From Neocallimastix lanati (nom. inval.) (lineage: Eukaryota; Neocallimastigomycota; Neocallimastigomycetes; Neocallimastigales; Neocallimastigaceae), in contig JACVTC010000064.1 in assembly GCA_016946835.1 (NCBI GenBank), positions 1-64,000 of the forward strand: 64,000 nucleotides of DNA. Direction: 5' to 3'. A program made the position numbers and the translations under genes. The notes under the pieces are model-generated. The model was not told the DNA's origin. It did no database searches and was given only the letters and a program-made list of their open reading frames with translations. Below are positions 42,805 to 57,369 of the stretch, piece by piece. Within the stretch, counting starts at the first letter, position 1, and each line of letters starts with the position of its first letter.

Positions 42805-44555
42805 TAATATTTTATATTTGTATTATTATTATTAATAACAATAATTATTAATAATTATGTATGTCTGAATATAAATTATATTAATATATAAAAAAATAAA
42901 TATATTAAAATATATATAATATAAATATTAATTTATTATAAAAAATATTTCACAATAACTTTGTTATTTTTATTAATTACGAAATTTTTATTTTAATATT
43001 AATTATTTATAAATATCAATATTTATATTATAATATTATATAAAATTAAAGGTATAATTTACTATTATTTAGATTAATTATACTAGTAGTAATACATATA
43101 AAATATCTATTTTTAAACCTTATTTTATAAAATATTATAATTATTAAACTAAAAAAATATTTATTTTAAAATAATAAATTTAATATTATTAATTTTAATT
43201 TTTAAAATAAAATTAAATAAAATAAAATATCAAAATATTAATATAAAGTAGATATTGAATATAATAAAATAAAATTAAATTAAAGTTTGATCAGAAAAAA
43301 TTTTTAAAATTATTAAAGTTAATTAAAAAGAATTAATATATTTAAAGTTTTGATTAAAAATTAAAACAGATATACTAATTATGTCCATTATCTTTAAAAG
43401 TAAACTACAATAATTGTTTATATTTAAAATAAAAATTTAAAATTTAAAATTTACGTACTAAAATCAATGAGAAATTTCAATATCTAAACTGTCTCTAAAA
43501 GAAAATATTAAAATAAATTGTTATTAAATGATAATAAAATATTAAATGAAATATATAATTATAATTAAATAATTAATATGAATTTAAAGATATATAATTA
43601 TTATAAATAAATAATTATATAAGATAATAGTAAAAGTCTACAATATTTTAAAAAAATAATTATTTAGGAAAATTAAAATATATAAATATTTAAATAACTA
43701 AAAAAATATATAAGATAACAATAAAAGTATATAATAATAAAAGATAATTAATTATATAATAAAATAAAAATATATAATTATTTAAAATAAATAATTATAT
43801 AAAAAATAAATATATTAATTATAAAAGAAATAATTATATACAATAATAAAAATATATAATAATAAAAGTATATAATACTATAAATTAATAAAAATATATA
43901 ACTATTTAAAGTAAATAATTATATAAGAAAAATGTACATATAATTATTAAAAGAAATAATAATATATTAAAATATAAAACTATATAATTATAAAAATATA
44001 TAATTATATAAAATGATAAAAGTACATAATTACTATATAAAGATAATATACGACTTAATAATAACAAAAAAATAATAAAGTAAATAATTATTAACAAAAA
44101 GGAAATAAAATATTTATAAAAAGTAAAGTTGAAAATAAAATAAAATTATAAAAAAGAATAAAAGGTATTATATAAATATATAAATTATTATGAAGACATA
44201 ATAAAAATGATATTTATATTATTAATAATATTATTAATTTTTATTTACTATAATTTTTTATTTCTTGTTTATACATATTAAAATATGTAGCAATAGAATG
44301 GTACAATAAATTTTTTAAACAAATCTTAATACATATAAATTTTAATTACAATATAAAATTTTAATTAAAATAGTAATAATTATGAAATATTATTATTAAA
44401 TGTATTATATAAAACATAATTTTTATATTGAAATAAAATTAAAAAATATAATTAAATAACAAAAAAATGAGAACAGCTTATAATTCTTTAAATATAATAT
44501 GTACATATATAATTTATATAATAATATATAAAAAAATAAATAATATTATATATAT
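42805..44555 (+). repeat. Dispersed repeat R1, copy B
   Basis: Collinear with 22,895-25,455 from TATTTTATATTTGTATTATT at the left edge to AATTCTTTAAATATAATAT at the right (about 44,480). It lacks about 1 kb relative to copy A, joined near 44,215-44,260. AT-rich, no coding potential. The short minus frame at 43,906-44,097 is noise. Confidence 0.75.
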
Positions 44556-45265
44556 ATTTCTTTGGATTGTCACAAAGAGAAATTAAAAAGGAAAGATTAC
44601 GCTTTGTTCAATCACATTATTTTTCTATATTTAAAAAATAAAAAAAAACAATTGCTTTTCATTTATTTATTATATTAAAATAATTTTTAATTTTTATTTT
44701 TCAAATAAATTATTTCAAATTCTAATTTTTAAATTATACTAAAAATATATTTTTTAATTTATATAAATAAAATAAAAAAAAATTAATAAGTTACTATAAC
44801 AATAAAATATTCATATCTGAATCTTCTAAACATTAGTTTTAATGATATTTAAAATAAAAAATAAAAAAAATACAAATAATATATATATATTTTTTGAATA
44901 TCTATTTTTTAGCAATATTTATTTATTTCATATATTTTAATTTATAGGTTCATTTGTTTTTATTTCTTTTTATTAAAAGTCTTATTTATTTTATTTAATT
45001 TTTTTATATTTAGTTTTTATTTATATTTATTTAATTATATTTTTATATCATACTTTTAATTTCATTTGTTAATATTTATTTCATAATATTTTTATATCTT
45101 TTATTTTTATTTTCATTTATTATTATTTTAATTTTAAAAATTTTATATTTATATAAAAAAAATAAATAAATATTAATTTTAGCAATATTTTAAAAATAAA
45201 AATATAAAAAAATATTTAAATTTTTTATTTTAATATTGATAGCAAATAATATTTTATTAATTTTA
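44556..45265. other. AT-rich intergenic sequence
   Basis: A slightly GC-richer patch at 44,566-44,625 (TTTGGATTGTCACAAAGAG) is unassigned. The rest is T-rich. No gene seen. Confidence 0.5.
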
Positions 45266-45269
45266 ATAA

Positions 45270-45930
45270 TTATTCTTTAAAGTAATCATAGTAGCACATA
45301 GTTGCATCAATATCTAATCCTACAATACAAGCAATATTATTTAGAAGTAAATGAATAATTCCCGAAATATTACATACATCATATATGTTACTGTATAAGT
45401 GCCAAACAACACGTCTAGTCCAGGAACAACTACCTCTAGCTTCAAGTTTGTTATTGCTTACTTTATTATCTTCTTCTTCTAATTAATTTAAATATTAAAT
45501 AATTCTTTTCTTATTTCTGAAATAGATAAGTTGTTTCCTTCAGATAGAGCAACCGAATTTACTAGATATTTGAAATCATCATTAAGCCATCCAGAAATTT
45601 GATCATTTGTAATATTTGAATTATAATATTCTCCTTATTAAAGAGAATTTGAATATATTTAGTAATAATTGATCCCACTAAAATTTATTTGCAATTGAAT
45701 AAAGGTTTGATATTGAAATTTTAAATTTATACGATATAGTAAATTACGTATAGTAGATTTATGTATATATGAATATAGTAATTTAATAATTATAGAGAGT
45801 TGGAAATATTTCATAAAAGATTATTGAGGTTTAAAATTTGTTAAATTAAGTTGAAATTGAATTTCAGATTGATTTTGAGAGTAATAGATTTGAGATTGGA
45901 TATAATTCAGAGTTGATCGTATTTTTTTAT
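45270..45930 (-). pseudogene. Unidentified host-like coding relic
   Basis: On the minus strand, successive frames read NYIQSQIYYSQNQSEIQFQL, KYFQLSIIIKLLYSYIHKS, ITNDQISGWLNDDFKYLVNS with LSISEIRKELFN, and finally LEARGSCSWTRRVVWHLYSN followed by IYDVCNISGIIHLLL and DATMCYYDYFKE before a stop at 45,270-45,272. The C-terminal 70 codons form one good frame with Trp, Cys and His residues. At least two stops or shifts interrupt the rest. An intron could explain one of them. I do not recognise the protein. It sits just downstream of an old Gypsy element on the same strand but does not resemble Gypsy proteins. Confidence 0.45.
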
Positions 45931-46069
45931 TCTTTTTATTTCTTAATTTAGATTTTTAGAAAAATAAAGATTATGAAATTATTTTGGAAGATATAAAAGC
46001 AAACAAATATTTATTTTTTTTGATTATTATTTATTTCTTATTGAATTGGTATAAACCAAATTATATAGT

Positions 46070-49000
46070 ATTGAACCAGGAAATATATAATTTGTTAAAG
46101 CCTTGTATACCTATCACTTTAAATGGTCCATACTTCCTGGTGATTAGTTTGTAAAAAGGTAGTGATCTTAATTTTCTGGCTTTTTCAGCAACATTTTATC
46201 TAATAACTTATACCTGGGATAGTTATCGGATTTAATTTTGTACATATTGTCCAGGTATCTAGTTTGGGCTATCTCCAATATATGAATGAGATTTCCTAAG
46301 TTGTGGATATAACTGTCAATCATCTTCATTTCGCCTTAACGAGTGCACTAAATCTGATTTTTTTGGGGAATTGTGAACCTGGTAGTTATTCATAGCAAAG
46401 AATGGGGACTGTTGTGTAGAAACGTGGATTGAATTGTTATATCAGAATTCCACTAAGAACAAGTAATCCATCCAGCTTTCGTCATCATTGGTTCCAACAA
46501 AGCATTGAAAGTAAATTTCCATGTAGATATTGTTCCTTTCGATTTGGTTTACTATTTGGTAATGGCTTATTGTAGCGTAGTTTATCTAAGTTCCAAAGAA
46601 TTCTAGTGATGCCTTCCACACTTGACTTACAAAATGGGTTCCTCGATCGCTAGTTACAACCTTAGAGAATCCACGTAACCTGTAAATCTCTTTAAGGAAA
46701 GCGTCGGCAATCTCGTTAGCATTAGTCATATGCTTAAATCCTATTAAGTGTATCATTTTAGCCAATTTATCAGAGCACACCAACATGCATTCTGCTGGTC
46801 TTGTTTTCCAAACATAACATTCATTCGTTCCTACCCTATACTTCACTGGCAAATCCTTAATAAAATCTAGTTGGATTTAATGTCATGGTAATTCTGCAAC
46901 CGGAGCTCTCACTGCGGTACTATATTCTTTTTATCGCTCATCCTTCTTCGTAGCGAAGGTTTTACAAGCTTTTACATAGCCTTAAATATATTTTCTCATA
47001 TTCAGCAAGTAGAAATTTCTTGATATCACGAAGTCTTGTCAATACCTTAATGTCCTGCGTATTCTGAGTCCAGGTTACGTTGTATAATTGTTTTCCTAAA
47101 CGTCGTGGGCACGTAAACTGGCTCAGGATTTTCTTTTTTTACCAGAAAACCATCTACTTCTTGCCAATGCTTAGTAGCTGGATTCATCGTCTACGTTATC
47201 AAATCCGACCATCCGCTCTGGTTCCAAGAGGCTATCTTTGTCGAAGTCCTTACCCTTTGTCTTCTTAGTTTCTACTTATGAGAGGGTCTAAACTTTACCA
47301 TTCTTCTTTCCAGATCTATGAACTATTTCAAATCACTATGTAGCAAATAGTTTTAGGAATTAATAACTATGGTTTAGTAAATAAAAACAAATATTTATTT
47401 TTATGGTCTCTATAAACAATATTCTTGTGCTTCGCATCATGAAGCATGTGTCACCATTCAGTAAAAGCAGTCTTAACGGCTAATAATTCATTCTCCTTTA
47501 TGGAATAATATACTTCAGCTTTTCAAAGCGTCTTTGAATAGTAGTATATGGGATGAAGAGTTACACCGTCTCCTTTATGTGACAGTACTCTTCCAATTAC
47601 ATAATTACTAGCATTTTACTCCCCGAAAAATTGTTTTTTATGTTCTTGATATGCTAGCACTGGTGGAGAGGTAAGCATTTCTTTCAACTTTCGAAAAGTG
47701 GCTAAAACCTCTTCAGTCCATTCAAATTTTTCTTTCTTTGATATTATTATTAATATAAACCTAACTATTTCGTATAATTTCTTATAAATTCCTGTAGTAT
47801 TTACAAAACCTTTGAAAACTTTGCATTTACTTTATGATTTTTGGTTGTGGCCATTCTGCCGTGGTTTTTATCTTTTTTGAGTCAGTTTCTAACCATCTTT
47901 ATTGATCACATGTCCTAAAAATGATATCTTTAATCTCTATAACTCATTTAAACATTTTTGCCACAAACTTTTGTTCAATTAACTTCTTTAATATTGTTCG
48001 AACATTCTGTACATGTTCCTCTAACGTCTTCTAATATACCACGTTATTGTCAAGATAAACTTGACAGTTTTTCACGATATCTTCACTGTAGATATCATTC
48101 ACGAAGATTTGGAACACTACTGATACATTGGTTAATCCGAAAAGAATTACTAAATTCTTAAAATGATCAAACTTGGTGTTGTAGGCTGTCTTACACTTGT
48201 CACCTTCTTGAATTCGTACAAATTTATATGCAAATTTGAGATCAAACTTGAAGAGTATCACATCTTCTTTCATTGATTCAAAAATTGCACTGATTTCTTG
48301 GGGTAAGATAAACATTATTTTTACGTCCATTGATTCAACTATCTATAGTCCATGCATAGTTGTAGTTCCTTTGACTTCTTTGGTACGAACAACACAAAGT
48401 AACCTGCCGGTGATTCTGATCTTCAAATGAACCCTTTAGCCAGATTTTCGTATTTATATTCTTTTATTACTTTTTCTTCTCTAAAACTCATAGGATAAAT
48501 AGCTAATTTATAAAGTGGTATATCAGGCTATAAATCTATCTTACAAACGTAGGGCCTATACTCTAGGAATGTCTCATCGATTTCTTCATTGAAAACTTCA
48601 ATTAAGTCTTCATAATAATTATCAATTTTTTCACCTATAGACATTATCTTCTCGAGCCCCACTTCTTAATTGTTTCTGCTAAAGAATCCTCTTGTGTTAA
48701 CATAGCTAAGTGATTCTTTTTTTCGGCTACTATTTAGTTCAACTTTTTAGGTAATGTTTTTATTAATTTTGCTCTCATTTAGATTTTTCACTTTTTGAAT
48801 TCTTACCCAATCTGCCTATCTATGATAATCTACTAAATAGTCGTAGAAAACATAGATGTATTATATACCTCTTTCGCGTTAAAATTGCTTTGTCAAATCA
48901 TACACAGTATCTTCAATTCTCTGGTTATCTATAATCTTGTTTATGGAGATGTAAATGTTAGAGATGAGTCTTTTATGTTGAATCCCATCTCCTTGGCTAA

Positions 49001-49968
49001 CTGCAGATGGATTATGTTAATCTTTGATACAGTATTTCACAGTTCATTTAAATATTGGAACCGCTCTTTGGTACGGAATTGTTAATTTTGGCTATATTCA
49101 TAATTTTTTTTGTACTTAGACTAATCTTACATCAGAAGTGCTGTTCACATTTAAACTCCTATAACAACCTGTCCATCAGTCTTTCTGGTGGTGGGTTGTC
49201 ACTTTATTAGAATACTTCTTCTATCTCTTGCTTTTAAGTCCGATTAACAGCCATTAATTTTAAATCTTTTCTTCGAAATCTTTATGATATATCCTTTCCT
49301 GTTCTCGGTTCCAAGTGTTCTTCAGTCTTGTGTATCCTATGACCTTTGTATCTAGGTCTTGTTGGAATTGAGTTTCATTCTTTTTAATTTCATTATCAAC
49401 AGCGACTTCTTTTCTTTTCCTTCAGTTATCTACTGGTGCAAAAATTCATCAATTTTTCAAAGCTACCCTTCTTTCAACTTCTTTAAACCGTTCAGCTGGG
49501 ATTAAGCTGCTAAATTCGTCCTCAATCTTGTCAAGTCTATCCTCGCTTTGGGTCCACATCTATTCTAGCCTTGATACTATTTGTTGCGGGCTAATAATCA
49601 TTATGTTCCTAAATTCCTCCATTTGCTTATTCATCAAGACATCAAAGTCCATAGCTCCACCACAGTTTTTCTTGCTCCAATTCTAACCTTTGATAGTTCC
49701 TGGCTTACTTGCTTTTGTCTTACTAACTTTAAGTTTAGTAACCTCAAGTTTACTAGCTTCAGGCGCAGCAGCAAGTTTTGGATTTGATGCAGATAGCTTC
49801 TAAGGAGTAGTGGTAATTTTCTTTTGTCCTGTATTTTGGCGTCGAGTTGGAGGAGCTTCGGCAGGTGTATAACTATTTTCTGTGTCCACGCTTCCTATCG
49901 AACTTTTCAATGAGCCATTTCTGTTAGTTTGTCTTATGGTTTTCCTTTTCTTGCCTTTTTTGGCCATT
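46070..49968 (-). mobile_element. Old Ty3/Gypsy LTR retrotransposon, broken
   Basis: Minus-strand remains in the order expected of Ty3/Gypsy: a Gag start (about 49,968, MAKKGKKRKTIRQTNR), protease-to-RT region, reverse transcriptase (about 47,950-48,600), RNase H (about 47,400-47,900), integrase with a DRGTHF motif (about 46,450-47,000) and a C-terminal region towards 46,070. It is clearly old: well over ten breaks. It differs in sequence from the element at 59,839-64,000, so it is a separate lineage. I could not identify a matching pair of LTRs. Confidence 0.85.
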
Positions 49969-49984
49969 TACTTACACTACTGTT

Positions 49985-50958
49985 TTACTTATTTAATAAA
50001 GTTTTATTCAATTAGTTAAAATTTATTTAATTATGTATCCTTTTATTTATATAAATTTACTTTGTTGATATTTATCTATTCACTTAAATTTAATTATAGA
50101 TAATAAAAAGACAAATAAAAATGAAATAAACAAATAAAAATTTTTTCTGGAAAATTAAATGTATAAAAATTAATAATAACTAAATTATTAAAATTTTTTT
50201 CTTCCACCGGAGTATTTAAATATAAATTTACACAAAAAATGACTATCAGGATGGTAAAGGAGGATTTTGTTTGGTAAAGTACTAAATTTTTATTAATTAA
50301 AAATCGGTACAACCAAAATTTTTAAATTTTAATTTAAATAATAATTAATAATAATTTTATTAATAAATAAAATTTTGGATATGCAAAAATTTTATAAAAT
50401 AAAAACTTTAATTTAAAGGCAAAAAAACTTATTTTTCTATTTTTTATGGCTTGCTCACTGTAAATGCTACTTAAAATTTTACCAAAATTTTTCTAACGAA
50501 AAATAATCAAATAAAAAATGAACAAATAAAAATAAACAAACTTTTAACCTAATATTAAAAGTTCTATAAATTATTATTTCGAAAAAAAAATTTTTAATTT
50601 ATTCCATTAATTAAATTATTACTTAATGTTTGATTTAAATTTATCTATTATCTGTTATGTAATTTTATAGAGTTACTATTGTAAAATATAAGTTTAATGT
50701 AACTAATATAATGAAAAATAGATATAACAAAGACTAATATAATTTTACACCTCTCTATTCGAGTTATAGAATAAACAATAAATTAACAAAAATATTTATT
50801 TATTACATTTTAGAATATATCGTAGCACTTTATAATTAAATTCATTAATAATTACTAGGCTTATACTAGTTGCTATTATTTATTTTTAATAATTAATTTA
50901 TATATTTAGTATTATTATTTATTTAACAATTTATGTTAATAGTAACGCTAGTGCATTA
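49985..50958. other. AT-rich sequence flanking the old Gypsy element
   Basis: Likely leader or LTR remains of the neighbouring element, but no pair of direct repeats could be matched by eye. The minus frame at 50,094-50,312 is not convincing. Confidence 0.4.
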
Positions 50959-51212
50959 CTGTTACAAGTACAATTATTTTTATATATGTAAATAAATGAA
51001 TTATAAATAAATTATTTAATTTAACATGATTTATTAATCATTTAATAAACTATCTATTATTATATAATTAATAATAGAATAAACTATAAAATATAATAAA
51101 TTTAATTACCAAATAAAGTAAAAATTTTTATTTTATTAGCTAAAAATTGGCAACCGTTTATAGATACGTTACATAACTAAAAGGCTATAATTGGATAGGC
51201 GTTTTGTTACCA
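50959..51212 (-). mobile_element. LTR-like fragment, Gypsy type
   Basis: Read on the minus strand it begins TGTAACAGATACATGG at 51,212 and is preceded by GCGAATCCTGGAGTTA. That resembles the sequence GAATCCTAGAGGAGGACCA before the LTR at 59,532. The far end, near GTTACTATTAACA, is uncertain. It is probably a remnant LTR of the same family as the right-hand element. Confidence 0.35.
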
Positions 51213-53184
51213 TGTATCTGTTACATAACTCCAGGATTCGCTACACTAAGCAAAATTATTCAAATTATTTAAAATTAATTAAAAAAAATTAATTAAATTT
51301 TTATTAAATTTATTTAAAATTTTATTTAAAAAATTATTTAAAAAATTTACTTATTTATTAAAAAAAATTTCTAATTAAATTGTTAAATCACATAATTTTA
51401 ATTTAATGAACTAAAGATATTTAATTATATTTTTACAATTTCGCCCTTTAAATCGAGTTACCGCGAGATTTTAATTTAAGGAAATATCGATTACGAAAAT
51501 TGGTATTTATTTTTAACATAATATTCAACAACATAATCAGTATTCTTAAATTCATTATTTTTTCCTTTCTTAGAATTTCTTAAAATTCTTGAATTAATTA
51601 TTTGTCTAAAATTTGATCTTCCTTGATTTAAGTATTTTCATTTGAATAAAGTCCTTTTCATGAAAGTTAATTTCTTTATTTAAAAATAATAAAACTCAAA
51701 ATAAAACTTTTAAAACTTTTAAAATTTAGTTTTTTAAAAAAATTATATATATATTTTTTATTTAAAAATACATTTAAATGATTTAAAAAATAAAAACTAA
51801 TTTATGATATTTTAACTATTGATTTATTAATTAATCAAGCAAATTTTAATTAATAATCATTGCCAAGATTTTAAAAAATATGTCATTTTGGAAACTATTA
51901 TAATTTTTTAAGTAAAATTTTTAAAGGTCGTTTTTTTTTAATTTCTAGTAATTAATTGATTATTTTTAAATTATTTATTAATATAAATAATTAATCTCTA
52001 ATATATTTATATATATTATGATGTAATTTGTTTTATTTATCATAAGCGTAAATTTTATAAGTTTTCATCATAATTCATTCAATAACTCTTCCTAGGAATT
52101 TGGATTTTATTATTAAAATTTTATTTAAATTTTTTTAATAATTTTTAAAGTTAATTATAATGTTAAAAAAATTTTAATATTTAATTGTTAATTTTTTGGT
52201 TTGGAATAATTTTTATCTTTTGTATTTTTTGTACCTTCGATTTTAAAGTGGTCTAATCTCCTGATCCAATAAAGTTTGAGATTTTGGACCTTTCAAATTA
52301 TAATCAAATATGACGAAGTTTTCAGACAAATTAGGTTTCATCGCTATTAAGAATTGATATTTTCACACGTTTTGACAAGAAATGTCAATTTAAAGTGGTA
52401 ACTGTAAAGATATGATCAATATCTTTAGTACATTAATTAATTTATTTTGTACATTAAATTATTTAATGTAATTCACTTTTACAAAATAATGCTAATGCAT
52501 TAAATTATGTAAAATATATTAATTTATGAAACTAATTGATTTATGAAAATTAATACTAAATTTATATTTTTATAATTTATAATTTAAAAATATAAGATTA
52601 ATTTTTAAATAATTTAAATTTTAGTTTAGTTTAATTTTAGTTTAGTTTAATAATCATAAAAATTAAATAGTAATATATAATTAATAGTATTAATAATAAA
52701 AGAATAATAAATAAATAATAAATAATAACTTATTCAATTTGAGTCAAAACAAATTGAATAAAAAGCTTATTGAATTAGTTTTAGTTTTTTATAACTTTAT
52801 TTAATTTTAGATTAGTTTTTTGTTTATTTTATATTGAATATATGTTTAAATAAATAGAAATAGTATATTATAATATAATTAAGAAAAAATATAAATACAT
52901 GTAAAATTATTCTATTAAAAAAATGTAGTTGTTATTAACTATTTTGCTGTTAATAACTAATAAAAAGAATTTTTATAATAAAGAGATTAATAAAAGAATT
53001 TTTTTAATAAACTAAATTTCATTAGAGTATTATTATTGATAGTGTTGTTTTTGTTGTTTTTTTTTGTTTTTTTTTCGTAATTGTAATCTGCTCCATAAGG
53101 AACATTTTACAGTAATTCATTTTAGAATAAAATTATATTAATATTTACTAACCCTTTTTTAGTTAAACATACATTATATTTAAT
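51213..53184. other. AT-rich sequence with a weak LTR-like patch
   Basis: Mostly AT-rich without genes. At 52,240-52,410 the minus strand (ACTTTATTGGATCAGGAGAT, ACCACTTTAAA) loosely resembles 56,230-56,300 within the LTR-like sequence at 55,929, so it may be an old LTR fragment. A G/T-rich run lies at 53,040-53,080. Confidence 0.35.
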
Positions 53185-53760
53185 AATTAAATATGTATCA
53201 AAGGTTTAATTGAACTTTAAATATATTTTATAGTTAAATATAAATTAAAGGGCTTAATTGAATTTTCAATATATTTAATAAATTAAATATCAAAATGTCT
53301 TAATTGAACTTCCAATATATTTAATAGTTAAATTTATATAAAATACTTTTATTGAACTTTCAATTTATTTCCTAATAAATATATATCAAAAGGTTTAATA
53401 TAGATTTAAATATATAATATAGTAGAATATAAATCAATAGAATTAATTGTATTTTAAATAGATCCAATAATTAAATATATATCAAAGAGTTTTATTTAGC
53501 TTTCTATATATTCAATAATTAATTAAATATCAAAGTGCATAATTGAACTTATAATATATTTAATAGTCAAATATATATCAAAAGGGCTTAGTTGAACTTT
53601 CAATATTTTTAATAATTATGTATAATAAATTGTTTTATTTAATTTTTAATATATTTAATAGTTAAATAAATATCAAAAGGCTTAATTGAATTCTCACTAT
53701 ATTTTATATTTAAATATGTATCATAAGGGTTAAAAGAATTTTCAATATATTTATTTGAAA
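53185..53760 (-). repeat. About 50-bp minisatellite, inverted relative of 25,850-26,180
   Basis: About eleven diverged units of the form CTTAATTGAACTTTCAATAT then ATTTAATAGTTAAATATATATC-AAAGG. The reverse complement gives the unit seen at 25,850-26,180. Units are 48-55 bp. No open frame. Confidence 0.75.
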
Positions 53761-54228
53761 TGGGTTATTTTTAAAGTATATTAATTATAATTTTATAATA
53801 AATCAAATAAATATTATATTGAAAATGAATAGAACTTATACATTTCATTATTTTATTATTTTATTTTTTGTTTTATTATATTATTTAGTTTACCTACTTT
53901 ATCAATTATTAATTCTATTTACAAATTTTTATTGATTTTTAAAATTTTTATTATAATATATATAAGTATATATTTCTATTTATTTATAAAAATAGAATTA
54001 ATGAATATGAATAAAGTGATAGGTAAATAAAAAAATTCAGATTAAAAGATAATGGGTAATACTTAGTTAATATACCGGAATAAGAGTTTTAAAAATAAAT
54101 AAATTATCATTTATATATATAAATGTTAAAAAAAACAAAAAAAAATTACTCTAATAATAAAAAATATTTTTAAAACTTTGTAATATTTAAATTATTAAAA
54201 TAAAGATAATAAATAAAATTATAAGTTT

Positions 54229-55091
54229 AAGTGTGAATTCCACAAACAAAAGGTCGAATTTTTAGGACATGTTATTTCTGGAAAAGGAATCGCTACCGAT
54301 CCAAATAAAATTAAATCAGTAAAAGAATGGCCAACTCCAAAATGTGTTAAAGATATACAACGATTTTTAGGGTTATGCAATTACTATCGTCGATTTGTTA
54401 AGAACTTTGCATTTATAGCTAAACCATTACATTATTTAACAAAGAAAAATGTAAAATTCATCTGGACTAAAAGCTGTGAAGAAGCCTTTAAGGAATTAAA
54501 GCGAAGACTTACTACATCTCCGATCTTGTTACATCCGGACACTCAAAAACATTTATTGTTGAATGCGACGCAAGTAACTTTGCAATTGGTGCAATTTTAT
54601 CACAAAAAGATGATGAAGGAAAGCTTCATCCTGTTGCATATTATTCTAGAAGTTTAAATAATGCTGAACTTAATTATTCAATAACTGAAAAAGAATTACT
54701 TGCTATAAAAAGTGCATTTTCTACCTGGAGACACTTATTACTCGGAGTAAAATACCAAGTTACAGTATTCACGGATCATAAAAATCTTATATATACATTA
54801 GGAGGAAAAGTTGAAAATCAACGACAACATCGTTGGCATTTATTCTTTCAAGAATATAATTTTCAACTTATCTACCGACAAGGAAGAAAGAATGGTAAAC
54901 CAGATAGCTTATCCAGAAGACCTGATTACGAAAAGGACTTAGAAGAAAAACGCCCAGAGAATATTTTAGATAGTAAAAATATTACCACTACTCCATGTTT
55001 AATAGGTATTACAAGAACTCTTATTGACAGAACTATTCAAAAAACTATAAAGGGATTGGATGAAGATATTAAAATTTATGAACCCACATGA
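54229..55091 (+). mobile_element. Ty3/Gypsy fragment: RT end and RNase H, broken
   Basis: Plus-strand coding remains begin KCEFHKQKVEFLGHVISGKG (end of RT and the connecting region with RFLGLCNYYRRFVKNF), followed by RNase H (FTDHKNLIY) and KNGKPDSLSRRPDY. It is a fragment with a few breaks, moderately old. Gag, protease, most of RT and integrase are absent here. AT-rich sequence to 55,928 includes an A run at about 55,569-55,601. Confidence 0.85.
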
Positions 55092-55566
55092 CCATTATAC
55101 AAAAAATAATAAGATTTATTAATTAAATTTAATAAAAGTATTCGAAAGCATTAAATTCAATTTTCAATTTATATCATTATTCAATAAATTAATTATTCAA
55201 CACGAAAAATTATATATTATCAACATTATTAATCAATAAGACATTTATCATAACGATTTATTTCAAAATCACAGTAAACTTCATAACGAATGTAAATTAC
55301 ATTTCAAAAAATTTTTTCAAAAATTTAATATAGAATTTAATATTTATTTAATTAAATACACTTCAATTTTTATTCTAAATTCAACGGGAAAATATTCAAA
55401 ATTATCAATATAAAAATTTATTCAAATTATTATCTCATAAAGAGTTGTAATCACACACAATTATTATTAAATTTTAAACACAATTATTATAATTAAATAT
55501 CATATATTCAGTTCATTTATTTTATATTATTTTATCATCGACAAAAATATTTTTCATAAAATTTAT

Positions 55567-55604
<38 letters not shown>

Positions 55605-55928
55605 TATTAATAATTTCATTAAAATTTTTCAAAAATATTATTAATTAAGGTTTGAAAAAATTAAATTTTTCAATTAAAATTTTTTTCATATATATTACAA
55701 TACACTCCATAGTATATTAACAAATATAATATTCAATTATAAGTTTTTAAGAAATATATCAAGTTTTATAAAGGATTTTATTCAATTTTTTATTCAAAAT
55801 TAGTTTTAAAATATTCACTTTTACTACCAGAAAATTATTATTTAATTAAAATTATTAATTTAAACTTTAAATTATATTAATTTGGTTATTGACAATCGCC
55901 TGGAATTCGATTTTCCTTGGGGGAGCGA

Positions 55929-57069
55929 TGTCACGAATACTAGTGGATTTGAGATTAAAATTCACTATTAGATCAATTGAAATTTAATTTAGTTATTGAC
56001 AAAAATTATTTTAATTCGATTTTAATTGTACAAATGAATAGTAGAAACATTAAAGAATTAGAAACCAAAGGGTTTGGACTTATTTATTAAAGATAATTTA
56101 ATTTAATTTAACCCTTAAGAATTTGATAAAAATAACATGAAGAAAAACAACGATAACTCAACAAATAATGGAAATATTATATTGACATTCCCGCTAAAAT
56201 TATATCCATTGGAAAGCTACGAACGAGAACTATAACATATGTCAAAATCAACCTTATTGGACAACTAGATAACGAGATATTAGACTTTAAAGATATTTAA
56301 ATATAAAAATATAATTTAATTATTTAATTAAGACCCTAAATTATTAATTAAGAAATTTATATTAGATAAATCTCTTAACTTGGAAATTATATTATTAATT
56401 TTTATTATTAATCAAAAATACAGAATTAGTTATTAGTAATAGTTTTATAATATTTAAATAAGTTTATAAGTTTTATATATTTTATTATTATATATTTTAT
56501 TCAATTATTTTCTAAAAGATTCTAAGGAATTCTTTATCATTCTAAAGATTTCCGAAAGAGAATTTTTAATTAGTTTTAATATTTTATTTTGTTTTATTTT
56601 ATTTTATATTTGATTATTAAATTAGTTTTATTATTAAATTGTTTTATGAATAATTTATATAGTTATTGTATCAAAAGATTCTTATCAATATTATTTTATT
56701 ATTATATTTTATATAGTTTATATACATGTATGAATATATTAAGATTAGAATGTATTAATTAATTATATTGTTAATTATTATTTTAGTTTAGTATAAAAAG
56801 GATTTGAAATTCCATATTTTGAATTCTTTGTAAGATTATTAATCATTAATTATTAATTATTAATTATTAATTATTAACATAAAGTTAATGAATTAATTAT
56901 AACAATAAATAATTTTTTTATTAATCTTAGTTAAAATTTATTATTAAAATATATATTAAATAAAGTTCTAATAAAACATAAATATTGAATATTGAAATCT
57001 TAATTATAAAACTCTGTGTGTGTTATTTATTATTTAAATTTAATTAAATTGTTATAATTAATAAAAACA
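55929..57069 (+). mobile_element. Putative LTR of a Gypsy element
   Basis: Begins TGTCACGAATACTAG directly after a purine-rich GGGGGAGCGA (polypurine-tract-like) and may end AAAAACA at 57,069. TTGGCC at 57,073 could be a primer-binding site. Sequence beyond (57,090-57,230) reads RKDLARILPPSIKILQ and looks like old coding sequence. The end is inferred from the TG...CA rule only. No second copy was found in the window except weak similarity at 52,240-52,410. Confidence 0.4.
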
Positions 57070-57369
57070 TCTTGGCCTGACCAATTTAACCCAAACTAGG
57101 AAAGATTTAGCAAGAATCTTACCTCCTTCAATAAAAATTTTACAAATAATAGCTCTAACTGCTAATATTAAAGGTTTAGAAAAGAATCATACTTACCTAT
57201 GGTTCTTTCTAATTATCGAGTTTATTATAACGAATTATAATAGACGAAACACTAAAATTGATAAGGAAAAGTTTTAATTATAAAATTTGTTTTATTAAAA
57301 TAATTTGTTTTATTATTTATTAGAAATTTTAAATGTTAAAACTATTGTTATTATTATTATATTATAATT

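Noticed and set aside
47080-49787. Plus-strand frames of 62-68 codons within the old Gypsy element
   Set aside because: They are antisense shadows of the minus-strand element.
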